Assembly: GCF_048544455.1 (NCBI RefSeq)
Contig: NC_133537.1
Span: 18,165,541-18,229,540, forward strand
Direction of reading: 5' to 3'
Origin: Silene latifolia
Lineage: Eukaryota; Streptophyta; Magnoliopsida; Caryophyllales; Caryophyllaceae
Length of the DNA: 64,000 nt
Shown: positions 12,705 to 23,115 of the stretch, piece after piece
How positions within the stretch are numbered: position 1 is the stretch's first letter
How the letters are laid out: each line of letters begins with the position of its first letter
Notes under the pieces: model-generated
The model's input: the letters and a program-made list of their open reading frames with translations, nothing else
Databases searched by the model: none
What the model was told of the DNA's origin: nothing
Translations under genes and position numbers: made by a program

Positions 12705-14564
12705 CACGACAACTATACTTATCTAGCCAACTAGACTCGTCTCGTGACTCATAAAGCTCGTCCCGTCTCCCGTGTACTATCCAAACAACCTGTACTTAAC
12801 CTGCTCCCCATATGACCAAAGGATACCATATGGATCGACACAGGCCACCCAAGAGATAGGTGAAAATGCACAGACACAACAAACGCCAGTTCCAATAAAT
12901 AAATAAAGTGTGACACGACTCGAGTGTGTGAAGATACAACATGACTATGATATGAATAACATGATATCCAACAACCGCCGCCACCACGGTACCGGGACAC
13001 GCCCAGACATACCGACCACCTCACTGGTACCGGGACACGCCCAGACATACCGTCAACCACACTGGTACCGGGATACGCCCAAACATACCGATAACTACAA
13101 ACAGGTACCAGGACACGCCCAAACGTACCGGGTCCGGAAGCCAACCGGATCCCCTGATAGACGTCGTGTCTCAACCACACGAGTCCCTTCAAACTCAAGT
13201 CATTAATGTGCACATCCCTCTTGGAGTGGGAAAGCTCCAAGAGGCGACCCAATCGGAAGACGGTCTCCCAACCGTCTCCCGTCTCCTCAACAACAACCAA
13301 CAGTCACAACCGACATATTCCCAATATACATGGCAAGTAGAATAAATGCAAATACCACACAATATGGGAATCACCGATTCATCCAACCATCTTAACCGAT
13401 ATCATGTTATAATGCAATAACCGCTAAAACACGACTCACATGACAACTCAAATGCATATTAAAACTGAATAGGATTAACCTACCTTTTAGCAAATCCGCA
13501 TAAGCAATCCGTCACACAAGCTAGGCCCGTCTCGTAAAACCGTCTCACAAAACCCATTTCCTAAAATACGATAATAATGCAAGTACGTATAAATATACTC
13601 ATCTAATCATACAAATACGTATATAAATACGTATAAATAAACTAATCCAATACGTATTCGAATATGTATAATTATACGAATTTAATTATACCAATACGTA
13701 TAATTATACGAATTAATACATATACGACTAAACAAACCAAACAAACCCGTCACATACACTACAAATTTCGACTCAGACCCAAGCACTACCACCATCCACT
13801 GCCGCCGCCGTGGCCACCACCACCACGGTGGACCACGGCCGACAGCCACCACGGCACCACCCTCGTACCACCACCGACAACAACAAACCACAACAAACAA
13901 CACACCCCCACGACCATAACCGGCCCCACCACGGCCACCACTGGCCACGGCGGCCGACGACGACCACCCCCACCTTGTCCCCCAACCACGGCGAGTAGTT
14001 CGGCAGCAGCAACCATGACGACAACAACCACCAGTAATGCCACCAACACCCTCGACAACTCCCATAAACCCGCGTCCGTACACCCTATCTTCTACCCCAG
14101 ATCCCGGCCACCACAACCACCCTAACCACCAACCACGACCACCCCTCAACTCCCCTCAACACCCTCGACAACTACCACCCTTAAACCGGACCCAAACCAG
14201 CCCGTAACATCCTCCAATTCGCAGCCCTAACCCGAGTCACAAACCCCTAAAAATCCCTTTTTCTCATTCGGTCAAACCCCATTTTAGGGTGGTCAACGGT
14301 GGTAAACGGGTGGTCAAAGGCGGGTCAAGGTCGGGACGGGTCAAAGGTATGAATAAAATAATAATAAGGCTAGTATAAGACGGTTTACCTTACGATCTCA
14401 AGGCGGAGGGCAAAAGACGTTCTTTCTCTTCCTTTTTCTCTTTCTCTCTTTTCTCTCTAATGTTTGATGGTGGATTTTTGGTGGATTGCAATAGGATAAG
14501 GTTGGGTGGGTGTGGAAAAGTGAGTATATATGTATGTAGTGGGAGTATAATACAAGTATAATGT
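12705..14564 (-). repeat. Probable LTR portion, reverse-oriented, Tekay-like
   Basis: There is no credible gene. The order of landmarks resembles the LARD2 LTR in the same orientation: an ATTAATGTGCACATCC motif near 13200, runs of CAACAACC, then a TTACC step near 14387, then a TATA-type stretch. From about 13790 to 14150 it is rich in CCA and CGG, which creates long but meaningless frames on both strands. A matching right end (TATTACA, 18921-18927) may lie beyond the LINE. The left end was lost at the LARD1 junction. The family is inferred only from landmark order. Confidence 0.4.
12989..13130. repeat. Four tandem 37-40 bp repeats
   Basis: Units starting at 12989, 13026, 13064 and 13104 share GGTACCGGGACACGCCCA followed by GACATACCG, with variable 8-12 bp tails. 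This is a minisatellite inside the presumed LTR. Confidence 0.8.
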
Positions 14565-14568
14565 ATTA

Positions 14569-14636
<68 letters not shown>
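14565..14636. repeat. (ATT)n tract at the 3' end of the LINE
   Basis: About 70 bp of ATT repeat directly abut the minus-strand 3' end of the LINE. Read on the LINE strand this is an (AAT/TAA)n tail or target. Confidence 0.85.
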
Positions 14637-14682
14637 TTTATAAAAGGATGCTCGCAGCTTTCATTAAAAGAAAAATAAAAGT

Positions 14683-15399
14683 TTACATGAAATTGGTGTG
14701 GAGCCGAGAAACAATCTGGGCTCCCACACCCTTAGCAACAGCAAAGCTAAGTCTAGTAAAAATGTAAGCGACCACCCGAGCCCCCGCATCCTGAGATACC
14801 GAGAATTTCTGGATCCGCTTGAGCAAGGCAACAACATCTGAACCCAGCTCCCCAAGTGAAGAGAAAGAGAAGGGAAGGAAACTATACCCCGCTGTAGTGC
14901 ACAAATCCCCGTACTTAGCACACTTACGCTGAGCAGCATCAGCGACAACCCGGTCGGGCACAAAATCCATCATCCCAGTCTGAGTCAAAGGAGAAGACCA
15001 TGTCAAGTCAACGCACACATCACGCCCTCTGTCCCAAGAATAAAGCAACAAATCCGCAGGACGAAGAGAGCCAACATGCCCGTCAACCAAACCGATATTA
15101 ACCTCCTTTCCCGCAGAAATACCAGATCTATAGCAGATGTCGAATAGAGTGTCACGGACGAGGTTGTGCCGATGTTTAACGCCCACAGTACCATTATAAG
15201 AAAAAATGTGGTCCCCGAAAACATCATCAGCAAAAACCCGAGAGCAAGCAGGACAGGGCCTAGATACCATGAATAACGGAACACCCAGACGATACCCAAG
15301 CACACTATGGTAAGTCCTCCCGTTCATAGTCTGACCCAACCCCGAGATAGAAACCGCTCGCAACCAAGCAGAGGAGTGGAAACCCTGTTGAGATTCCAC
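14683..15399 (-). pseudogene. LINE C-terminal CCHC and restriction-like endonuclease region
   Basis: This is 238 residues. CPAC followed by GDHIF gives the Cys-Cys-His knuckle typical of RLE elements. RHNLVRDTLFDICYRSG, then SLRPADLLLY and VCVDLT supply the conserved helix, the PD-type acidic position and the second acidic strand of a PD-(D/E)xK nuclease. In R2-type elements this domain nicks the target DNA. The frame ends at TGA or similar just before the 3' tail, so the C-terminus looks natural. Confidence 0.72.
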
Positions 15400-15890
15400 A
15401 AAGCAAGCTGGCGAGGTGTCAAAGAGAAAACAGACTCTGAAGCAGCAGCAACCGTCGCGAAATATATGTCTGCCAATTTCTTCATAAGTTTGGGGGCAGC
15501 AATTTCATTAGGGTTACCCAAGATAGCAGAACCCGTAGTCACAGTAAACACCCGTGCGACATCGTCAAAAGCAGGGCCAGAAGCTACAATACTAGAAGGT
15601 CCGAGTAGCTTAGCCTGCAAATCAGCAGACTGCAAACGGGACGCAATAAAAGCATAGTGTAAAACATCTCCTGCCGCATAGACACCAAGACCACCAAGAT
15701 GAAAAGGGAATGTAGCAAGAGGCCACTACCAATCCCCAAAACCCGGGCCAGACGCGGTGACAATACGTTCCAAGCTGGAACGAAGAGCAGCATCGAAAGG
15801 AAGATGGACCGACCCAAAAACACTGGGGGAACTAGTACGAAGAGAGAAATAGAGCTTAGAAATACCAGTACAAGCTCGAAGTAGAAGCAA
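15400..15890 (-). pseudogene. LINE, segment linking RT to endonuclease
   Basis: The same frame continues past the TAG at the RT end. It carries family-like segments (FHLGGLGVYAAGDV, then AFIASRLQSADLQAKLL) and a second in-frame TAG near 15730. The frame shifts near 15.39 kb into that of the endonuclease region. Confidence 0.6.
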
Positions 15891-17036
15891 CTAACATTGC
15901 GGGTCCTCAATCCTCGCAACCAAGTCCATTAGCTCAATGATCTTAGTCACTCTCTTCGCCACAATCTCACTGCCAAAATTAGGACAAGTACTGACAGGTC
16001 CACCCAAAACTGTAACACCAAGCAAGGGCCGAGCAATAGAAGGAGGGAAAACCCCAGGAAGCCGACTCTGAGGATCCTCAACAGGCCAAAAGACCTCCGT
16101 TTTTGAGACATTAAGATGCAGTCCAAAACGACGGTCATCCGCCATAATCAAATCCAAAACCTTCCCCACCTCTAATGTATCCCCCATGATGGTGCTATCA
16201 TTCAAGTACCACGCCTGCATAGTGAGGTCAAAAGTGTCCCGGATTTTGCACACTAAGGGATGCAAAACCAAAGCGAAAAGCAAATGGCCCAAAGGATCAC
16301 CCTGCTGGACACCCTGACAAGACCACAAGCAATGCTCCCCATAAAAAAGACGGGCAAGGCTGGAATAACAAAACTCCACCCAACGGGAAAGAACCGGGCA
16401 ACGACGGCGGACTTCCTGAAGCATGGTCGCACGATCAACAAGGTTGAAAGCATTCTGGAAATCAACCAGCAACATAGAAAGTCCCACCTCAGCACCCCGA
16501 GCCTCAATGAGCCGATTCAAGGCATGCAAGATAACCTCTCCTCCACCGGACACACCCACCCCAAACTGAAGACCAGCAAAGTAAGAAGACAAAGAAGGAC
16601 CAACCAGAAAAGCACCAACCTTAGAGACAAGTCGTCTCCAAACAGTGCCAACAACAATAGGACGAACACCACCACCTGGTTTAACAAGCGGCGTGAGAGG
16701 GGCGCTGGAAATGTACTCACCCAGAGCAAGAGGACACCGGCCCTCAAGAAAAAGATTAACCACCCTAGTAACAGAAGTTATCAAATCATCAGAGATAGCC
16801 ACAGCTGCGCCACTCAAACAGTCCATCAGGTGCTGGGCGCGAAAACCATCTCTCCCACAAGAAGTACCGCGTGGGAAGCTCCGAATCATATCCAAAACCA
16901 CTGTCGAAGAGGCAACCAGAGGATGATGATCCCTAGACAAATGAGGCAATGTAGGAGGCGGGTCGACATGATGCTTCTCACGCAAGGCCACAAGAGTGGC
17001 ATCGGAGTAGGGGGCGACCCCAGAGGGAGAAAGCAC
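15891..17036 (-). pseudogene. LINE reverse transcriptase domain
   Basis: This is 381 residues of RT. Visible are GRDGFRAQHL (about 61-70), KPGGGVRPI (119-127), motif A LLVDFQNAFN (about 189-198), the QGVQQGDPLG motif B region (241-250) and the YxDD box at 277-280. The box reads YLND where the family has YLDD. The change is GAT to AAT at 16200-16202, and loss of this metal-binding Asp should abolish activity. The frame ends at TAG just after DPQC. Recognisable family sequence (LLLLRAC, SKLYFSLRT) continues beyond it in the same frame, so this is a premature stop. Confidence 0.85.
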
Positions 17037-17135
17037 CCGAACAGCAGCAGTCCATCACAAATCTTCCGCCGACATTGACGGAGGTTAAGCTCACTCAAAT
17101 CCAGATCCTCCTCTGCATTGAATAAAGAAGGACCC

Positions 17136-17942
17136 TCATCCAAACACTCCTGCAACAGCTGCACCCCCCTCCCCCCCAGGTACCCCCCAAGCAAGGATAG
17201 CCCTGACAATACTCTCCTCCTGACGTTGGCGCCGAATAACAGTCCTACACTCAAGATTACTCAGAGGAGCGAAAGTCTTAAGCAGACAAAGTGGTAAAAC
17301 AAGCAAACGAATCCAGCGGGAGAGATCATTAGGGGAACCAGCCACATCATCCAGGGCTCCTTTCAAAGCCGGAGCAAACCCAAGACGACACTTAGGAGGA
17401 ATATATTTCACGGTGCGAAAGCCCAAAGACAATAAACGATCACGCGAAGATATAGACCACTGAACAAACCCAACACTATCATCAGAAGAAACCGAAGTAG
17501 AAGGAGCCAAAGGTCTTGGAATACCATAAATATGAAAGCTGTAGAGGCCATCAACACACTCCGGAGGCATCACAATATCACCTCGACTATGCCGACATCT
17601 AGCGCGAGTGGTACGGGTATTAAAGCATACCCCACACAACCAAAGGCCCATCCACTTCAAAGTACTCTCGGCATTAGAGAAAACAGTCAGACTATCAACA
17701 AAAGTTTGACGCGTAAGCTCCAAAGCACCATCATGACAATGCCGGATCTGAAAATGTTTCTGCCATGCAGCCTTAGTAAGGCCTTTACCAAACCCATTCG
17801 GACACGCATGAAGACTCGAAAAAGGACAATGAAACCGTACAAGTTCAGGCATGAAGGAACACACCACCAACCTGCACAGAAAACTATAGAGCCACCAACA
17901 ACCACCACCCGAACGGAAACCACTAAACAGGCTCACGCACAA
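17136..17942 (-). pseudogene. LINE ORF, N-terminal zinc-finger region
   Basis: This open stretch of 268 residues has a C2H2-type finger near residues 38-68 (two Cys, then KHFQIRH). A second Cys/His cluster follows (CGVC, then RCRH). Further on is a conserved segment reading KYIPPKCRLGFAPALKGAL. In RLE-type LINEs such fingers bind target DNA or the element RNA. The downstream part (LNLRQCRRKICDG, about 17080) continues in another frame, so the protein is broken here. The first Met at 17942 is only the limit of the open frame and not a proven start. Confidence 0.7.
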
Positions 17943-18699
17943 GCAGCTAAGAGCTCAAAGTGTACCCGCTACCAGCATCCAAAAGGGCAGCCCGGCTGAC
18001 CACCAACGCACCACCCACTCCGGTGATGATCAATAACCAACCGAGATCACCAACACAACCACAAAGGCAGGCGGCAAATGAACCCAAACCCCATAGCACC
18101 CGCTACCCGTAACACCCACACAACCAACCCAACAACAGCGGCAAAGGTGGCAGAGGTGGTCGGACACCGGAGAACAGAGAGCAACAGATTCCAGCAACAC
18201 GGGAAGAAGAAAAGAAAACCCTAACCGAAAAAAAAAAAGAAATGGCAGGCACTTACCGGCAAAGGATCGTAGGGCAGAGCCGTCAAACCACCACCTTAGA
18301 TCGGCAACGTGAGGTCTGGTGGCTCAATGGTGGTGGCAGAGGGAATAACCGGCGCAGAAAACGACAGAAACCCCCGACAATGACAAACCCTCCCTCACGA
18401 TATCCCTAACAACGACGGCAGCCATATGAACGACCAACAATCACCACCCCGACCGGCGACGTGAGGTCTAAAGGTCGGCTTGGTGTGGTGGTTGGCAGCC
18501 TACAACGGCAGGACACAAAAACGCGATGCCCTAATCCCCAAACTCCCTGACACGAAACACCCACAAACCCTAAACAGCACCCGCCGATGACCCCAAGGCC
18601 GACGTCCAGAAAGGCCGGTGCGAGGCGGCAGTCACGGTGGTGAAGATTAGGGTGATAGTGGACTCGACGACAACAACAGCTAGGAATCGCCTCTCCCTC
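17943..18699 (-). other. LINE 5' leader
   Basis: This GC-richer stretch has no convincing frame and lies between the ATT tract and the first recognisable LINE protein. It is probably the 5' untranslated and promoter region, which in LINEs lies inside the transcript. Confidence 0.45.
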
Positions 18700-18860
<161 letters not shown>

Positions 18861-18927
18861 CCGTCTCAACATAACTCGTATAAATAAAATATTATTATTT
18901 AATAATTATTAAATACGGAGTATTACA
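18861..18927 (-). repeat. Possible right end of the interrupted LTR
   Basis: The segment ends in CGGAGTATTACA, closely resembling the CCGTAGTATTACA end of the LARD2 LTR. If it belongs with 12705-14564, the LINE inserted in an ATT tract inside this LTR. This is inference from a short match. Confidence 0.35.
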
Positions 18928-19072
18928 AACACATTTCATGGAATTACTCAATTATCTTGATTTGAGATAAACTGGTTTACTCAAATTTAAATACAAATTA
19001 ATGAGGTGAAATATGAAAATTAATGAAATATTACTCTAAAATTTATAACTGTAAAAGTAAAAAGTCTATCTA

Positions 19073-19105
19073 TACCGCGCATTTACTGCGCGGGATCTAC
19101 ACTAG
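19073..19105 (+). mobile_element. Helitron 3' terminus
   Basis: A 7-bp perfect hairpin (CCGCGCA, loop TTTAC, TGCGCGG) is followed 12 nt later by CTAG and then T. A GC-rich hairpin about 10-12 nt before CTRR, with T as the next base, is the standard Helitron 3' end. The matching 5' end was not identified in the AT-rich sequence to the left. Confidence 0.6.
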
Positions 19106-19627
19106 TTTACTACTAAGAGAATTAAAGATTCTTTTATTTTTTTTCGCCTAAATAATTTTTAGGCACAATTGGGCTCCTTTATAAATTCTAAACTATGAAT
19201 AAATAATGAGCTATTAATTGTTGTTCCACTGCTCTTTCCACTAGCCCATCTTATGAAATATACATAAATTTTACGCACATTATTAATCTAGTGTATGTTT
19301 TTTTTTGCATTTTTCCTTTATATTTGTTATTTCGTATGTTTTAACAAAAATTACAATAATAATTATACATTTCACCGAAATATTTTATATGGATAAAAAA
19401 GATTTATGTGTTATTTATGTTAAACTGACAATCATATTTATAATACATAACTTTTTTTTATTAAAGTTCAACCGTCAATTTCATTCAGGCTAAAAATGTC
19501 AAATTTTATTTCTTTTACCTCTTATTACTACACATTATTAAAAATTTGTTTTTACAGTCAATTTAATTGTTAAATTCAATATAAAAAAGAATCTAAAAAA
19601 TCGCGTTTTTGCGCGAGATCTGCACCA
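19106..19627 (+). mobile_element. Second short Helitron-like element, end to end with the first
   Basis: Starts TTTACTACTAAGAG, close to the Helitron-like left end at 60857 (CTACTACTAAGAG). It ends with a hairpin (TCGCG, loop, CGCGA) followed by GATCTGCACCAG and T. The tail matches the GATCTACACTAG tail of the neighbour at 19105. The end reads CCAG where CTAG is expected. About 520 bp, non-coding, AT-rich. Probably a non-autonomous Helitron inserted at the T next to the earlier one. Confidence 0.5.
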
Positions 19628-19652
19628 GTAATTATTATAAACTTAATTATTA

Positions 19653-20010
19653 GGATTATTTCCACTTTGGTGCCCTGAGAATTGAGGTTTGGCCCAATAT
19701 TTATTTTAGGCTTATAAATCTAATACTCCGTATTACGGAGTATTATATTTTAAACATAATAAACCAATTTTTGTTTTGCAACTTTATATTATTATTCTAA
19801 TTAGTATGTAATTTAATATGCTATTTTATACTTTATTAGGTTAAAAATTTAAATAATTAAGATAAAAATTGACTACTATATATTTTAGGTCACTAAAATG
19901 AGATTTTATTTAAACCTTAGGTCTAAGGTCACCAAAGTGAAATTATCTAAACATCGGGGCACTAAAATGAAATTAGCCCAAACCTTAAGGCATAAAAGTG
20001 GAAAATTTCC
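19653..20010. mobile_element. Mutator-type MITE
   Basis: The ends are inverted repeats (GGATTATTTCCACTTT against GGAAATTTTCCACTTTT read inward from the right). The flanks are TAATTATTA (19644-19652) and TAATTGTTA (20011-20019), a 9-bp duplication with one mismatch. No transposase. The inside contains a 23-bp palindrome at 19722-19744. Confidence 0.65.
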
Positions 20011-20101
20011 TAATTGTTATACTCTCTCGATACTCTCTTTAGCATCGACTCCACATTCCAGTTCAAATTTATAATACTTTGAACATATATATACTTCTAT
20101 A

Positions 20102-20691
20102 CGCGAAATTAGCAATTTGCCTCCTTAACTCTGTTCAATGGTGAAATTAAGCCCCTTAAATTTTATTTGTACCAATCAAGCCCCTTAACTTTAACAAAAA
20201 GTGAAATTCAATCCCGATTTTTATTTTTCAATTAAATTTCGACGAAAATTCATTTTATATTATATTATACAATTAATAATACATAAAAATTAATAATTTT
20301 AACTTTATTAATCTATATAAATTTAATTATTCATCTAAAGAATAAGTTTACATTCATCTATAATAAAAAAAATAAAAATATGATAAAACTTTTATAAAGT
20401 ATTCTTACATTTATAATAAATTGTCTAAAAATTGTAAAATTATAAAAAATACTCATTATTAAAATTTAAAATTAATGTCGTATAAAAGTTATAAGGTTAT
20501 AAAAATTAAATTTTTTATTTGATTAATTGAATTATAAAAATCAATTTTGGTGGAATTTAATGAAAAATCAAACAATGGATTTAATTTCATTTTTAGCTAA
20601 ATTTAAGAGGCTTAATTGCTACAATTGAAACTGGAGGCACCTAATTTCACCATTAAACAAAGTTAAAGGGGGGTGAATTGCCACTTTCACG
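20102..20691. mobile_element. Mutator-type MITE with long inverted ends
   Basis: CGCGAAATTAGCAATT at the left matches CGTGAAAGTGGCAATT read inward from the right, and similarity continues for about 50 bp (TTCAATGGTGAAATTA region). The flanks are a perfect 10-bp repeat, TACTTCTATA (20092-20101 and 20692-20701). Long inverted ends with 9-11 bp duplications are the Mutator signature. The interior is AT-rich and non-coding. Confidence 0.85.
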
Positions 20692-20742
20692 TACTTCTAT
20701 ATAAGAATATAAATCACGAAAATTAATACTCCGTATATTATA

Positions 20743-20922
20743 CTCCCTCCATTATTTTATATATGTCATTCTCACATTTCGAGACACTCACTTCTCTTTT
20801 CAATATCTCTCAAAATAATGATATAATTTTCATAATTTTTTATAAAGTATATTTTTATATAATTGAAAATCAAAGACTTACCTCGTAAAACAAAAACGTC
20901 ATATATAAAATAATGGAGGGAG
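20743..20922. mobile_element. Stowaway MITE (Tc1/mariner)
   Basis: The terminal inverted repeats CTCCCTCCATTATTTTA and complement are flanked by TA on both sides (20741-20742, 20923-20924). 180 bp and AT-rich. A textbook Stowaway. Confidence 0.95.
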
Positions 20923-21013
20923 TATTCATTGCTCAACAATATTTTCACAAAATAACTAAAAAGTCGAAGCAATTTACAGGGAGTAAATAAATAGAAACTT
21001 GGTGGAAGCAATG

Positions 21014-22497
21014 TGTTGAGTTTATGGATTCAAGTACCTAAGAGGGGGAGGGGGTGAATTAGGTACTATTTAAAAAATTTAACTTCAACTTTATTGACTT
21101 AAAGTAAGTTGTAGGATGAAAAGAGATAGAAGAATACTTCGAATAATATTGAGAAATTAAACGAGTATTAAAATGGACGTTTGCTGAAGTATGAAGGTAA
21201 CAATTGTTCTGACTGTAGCTATTTGTCTCAGTTCATGAAGTAAAGACTGCAGACCAAATGTGATAGTATGTGGAACTGTTACTTCAAAAGTTAAGCAAAA
21301 GAAATACAAACGAAATAAAAAGCAGCGGAATAAAATAAATAAAATCAAACACGAGATTTTTGAATTGGTTCGGCAAGAACTCAAGTGCCTACGTCCAATC
21401 TACTTTTTATTGATTAATTTTAATTGAGTGATCTACTCCGACTACTAAAAAACCCGTATAATAAAAAGACAACAACCTACTCCGGTTGTGACACAAGTTC
21501 AAGAACTACTCCGTTCTAGAACAAGTTAACTCGCAACCTACTCCGGTTGCCAAAGAGTTAAAGACTACTTCGTCCTAAACTCTACACACAAACTTAGAAC
21601 TTTAAGGATCAAGTTTCCACTAGCTTATTCTTAACAAGAATTGAGATGGACAACTTTACAAGATCAATGGTTCATAGGTGAGAGAGTTTAGTATGTTAAA
21701 GTAACAGTAGCTATGATTGTAACACTTGAAGACTTTTAAAAGCTTTGCAAAATAAAGACTCGGTTTTTAAGCTTTGAAAACAATTTTGCAAACTTAAATG
21801 AAATCTCAGAAAAAGTATTGAGGATTTGAGGGGATAAGGCACGCCTTTTATAGGGAGAGCAAGCAAGGTGGGTTGTTAGGGTTTTAAGGATCAAGGACCA
21901 TCACATGCGATGAGGTTCAACCCATTCCCAAACTTGCACAAAAGAGGGTTCTTATTCAAAAGGCAAAGGAGAGAAAGAGTGTTTGAAATTATCCAAAAGA
22001 GATCATAAGTTTTCAGAAAACAAAGGGTGGAAAACAAGTCACATGATGACAAGCTTTCACAAAAATGGCAAAAAGCAATCCTTATTTTATGAAAGACCAA
22101 AGAGTCAAATTTGCACAAAGAGGAAACAATTTGAAATGATAATTACTCAAACCACTTTTTCTAGAAGGCCAAATCCTTGCAAAAAAATCTGAAAGTCATC
22201 TTTTAAAATTCAAGACGCGTAAATGACTTTTGAAAGATAAGAAGAAGTTCCAAGTGTTACGAATTAAGGCAACGGTCCAGGCTTGTGAAAGTAACAGTGG
22301 TCTTGACTGTTTCTGTTTCTTTAAAATACTCTACTTTCTAACTTGTACATTAGATGACGCTTAGGACTCAATACATTGGGTGATGAACAATTCAACACTT
22401 CTTAATCCAAGCTTGATTTAATCATAAATCCTGAAAAGGTAAACTAAGATAGCACACATTAAATGAGCATGTTATTATCAATCAAAGGAACCCAACA
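21014..22497 (+). mobile_element. Solo LTR, probably copia (SIRE-like)
   Basis: Begins TGTTGAGTTTATGG and ends GGAACCCAACA. It is flanked by a perfect 5-bp duplication, CAATG (21009-21013 and 22498-22502). 1,484 bp without an internal region, so it was left by LTR-LTR recombination. It starts with a purine-rich AGAGGGGGAGGGGGTGAATT block, a feature I associate with SIRE/Maximus LTRs. It contains spaced CTACTCCGGTTG repeats near 21480-21560. Orientation is not proven. Confidence 0.88.
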
Positions 22498-22731
22498 CAA
22501 TGTTTTGGGCCTCTTGGCTGGTGCACCAAAATAAATGAGAAGGAATAGAAAGTATGATGAGAGAATTATTTGATTTCAAACAATCACGGCCAGAGATTTG
22601 CATTTACGGTTCGGTGGATTAAGAAATCAAATCCTAACTCTAAGCTCAATTTACGGTTCGATGTTATACTACAAATGGGTTTTTTATTCAATCTCGAAGA
22701 CAAAATAACTTAATACACACAAGCAAATTCA

Positions 22732-22797
22732 AGACTGTACTGAACAGCCGAACTAGGAGTTGTAGACGGATTCCGACAACTGTTAGCGCAACACCAA
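22732..22797 (+). pseudogene. Remnant of an ankyrin-repeat gene (first exon start)
   Basis: Twenty-two codons read RLY, stop, TAELGVVDGFRQLLAQHQ. The intact gene at 39288 reads RLYQTAELGDIDGFRQLLADHP after its first two codons. The start codon is gone, Gln is replaced by TGA, and the similarity ends right after. This is a truncated paralogue on the same strand. It suggests the locus once held at least two ankyrin genes, now separated by copia A. Confidence 0.85.
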
Positions 22798-22952
22798 TAT
22801 ATAAAGCGGCTTACTGTAAGGTGGATGTGATCATTACAAATAACTGGTGTTAACAGCTGCTATTTTATTAATGCTAGTCACCTTATCTATTAAGCTACTT
22901 GTTACTTGTTAATTTGTCGCTAATTCGCTATCAATGCTTAAGCTAAGATTAT

Positions 22953-23072
22953 TATAGTAAGGTGATGATTAGTCTAATGCCTCAGAGAACAGAACCCTGT
23001 TTGTGATGGCGCTATAGTAAGGTGATGATTAGTCTAATGCCTCAGAGAACAGAACCCTGTTTGTGATGGCGC
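22953..23072. repeat. Exact 60-bp tandem duplication
   Basis: Two identical 60-bp units start at 22953 and 23013 (TATAGTAAGGTGATG to GATGGCGC). No mismatch is visible, so the duplication is very recent. Confidence 0.97.
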
Positions 23073-23115
23073 TAAGGCCGGATCGGACCTAGCAGACAGA
23101 TTACATAGAAGTAGA

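Larger units (their letters stand above)
14637..18699 (-). mobile_element. RLE-type LINE, decayed, flanked by TAA/ATT repeats
   Basis: Read on the minus strand there is a GC-richer leader (18699 to about 17943), an N-terminal zinc-finger region, a reverse transcriptase, and a C-terminal CCHC plus restriction-like endonuclease region. This is the R2-like layout, unlike the APE-type L1 elements common in plants. Proteins of this layout occur in many plants and are usually annotated as reverse transcriptase domain proteins. The copy is dead: at least three frame changes (between about 17.0 and 17.2 kb and near 15.39 kb), two in-frame TAG codons in the region after the RT, and an altered catalytic motif. 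Both ends meet (ATT)n microsatellite. No other target duplication is visible. Confidence 0.8.
22498..23115. other. Old host sequence with gene remnant and duplication
   Basis: This is probably part of the ancestral locus between the solo LTR and copia A. It contains two ATTTACGGTTCG motifs (about 22611 and 22650), a 66-bp ankyrin gene remnant and an exact 60-bp duplication. No intact gene. Confidence 0.5.

Noticed and set aside
12749-13300. 183-codon minus-strand frame
   Set aside because: It is created by the 37-40 bp tandem repeats and matches no known protein pattern.
13664-14150. Overlapping frames of 84-155 codons on both strands
   Set aside because: Low-complexity CCA/CGG-rich sequence gives open frames in several phases at once.
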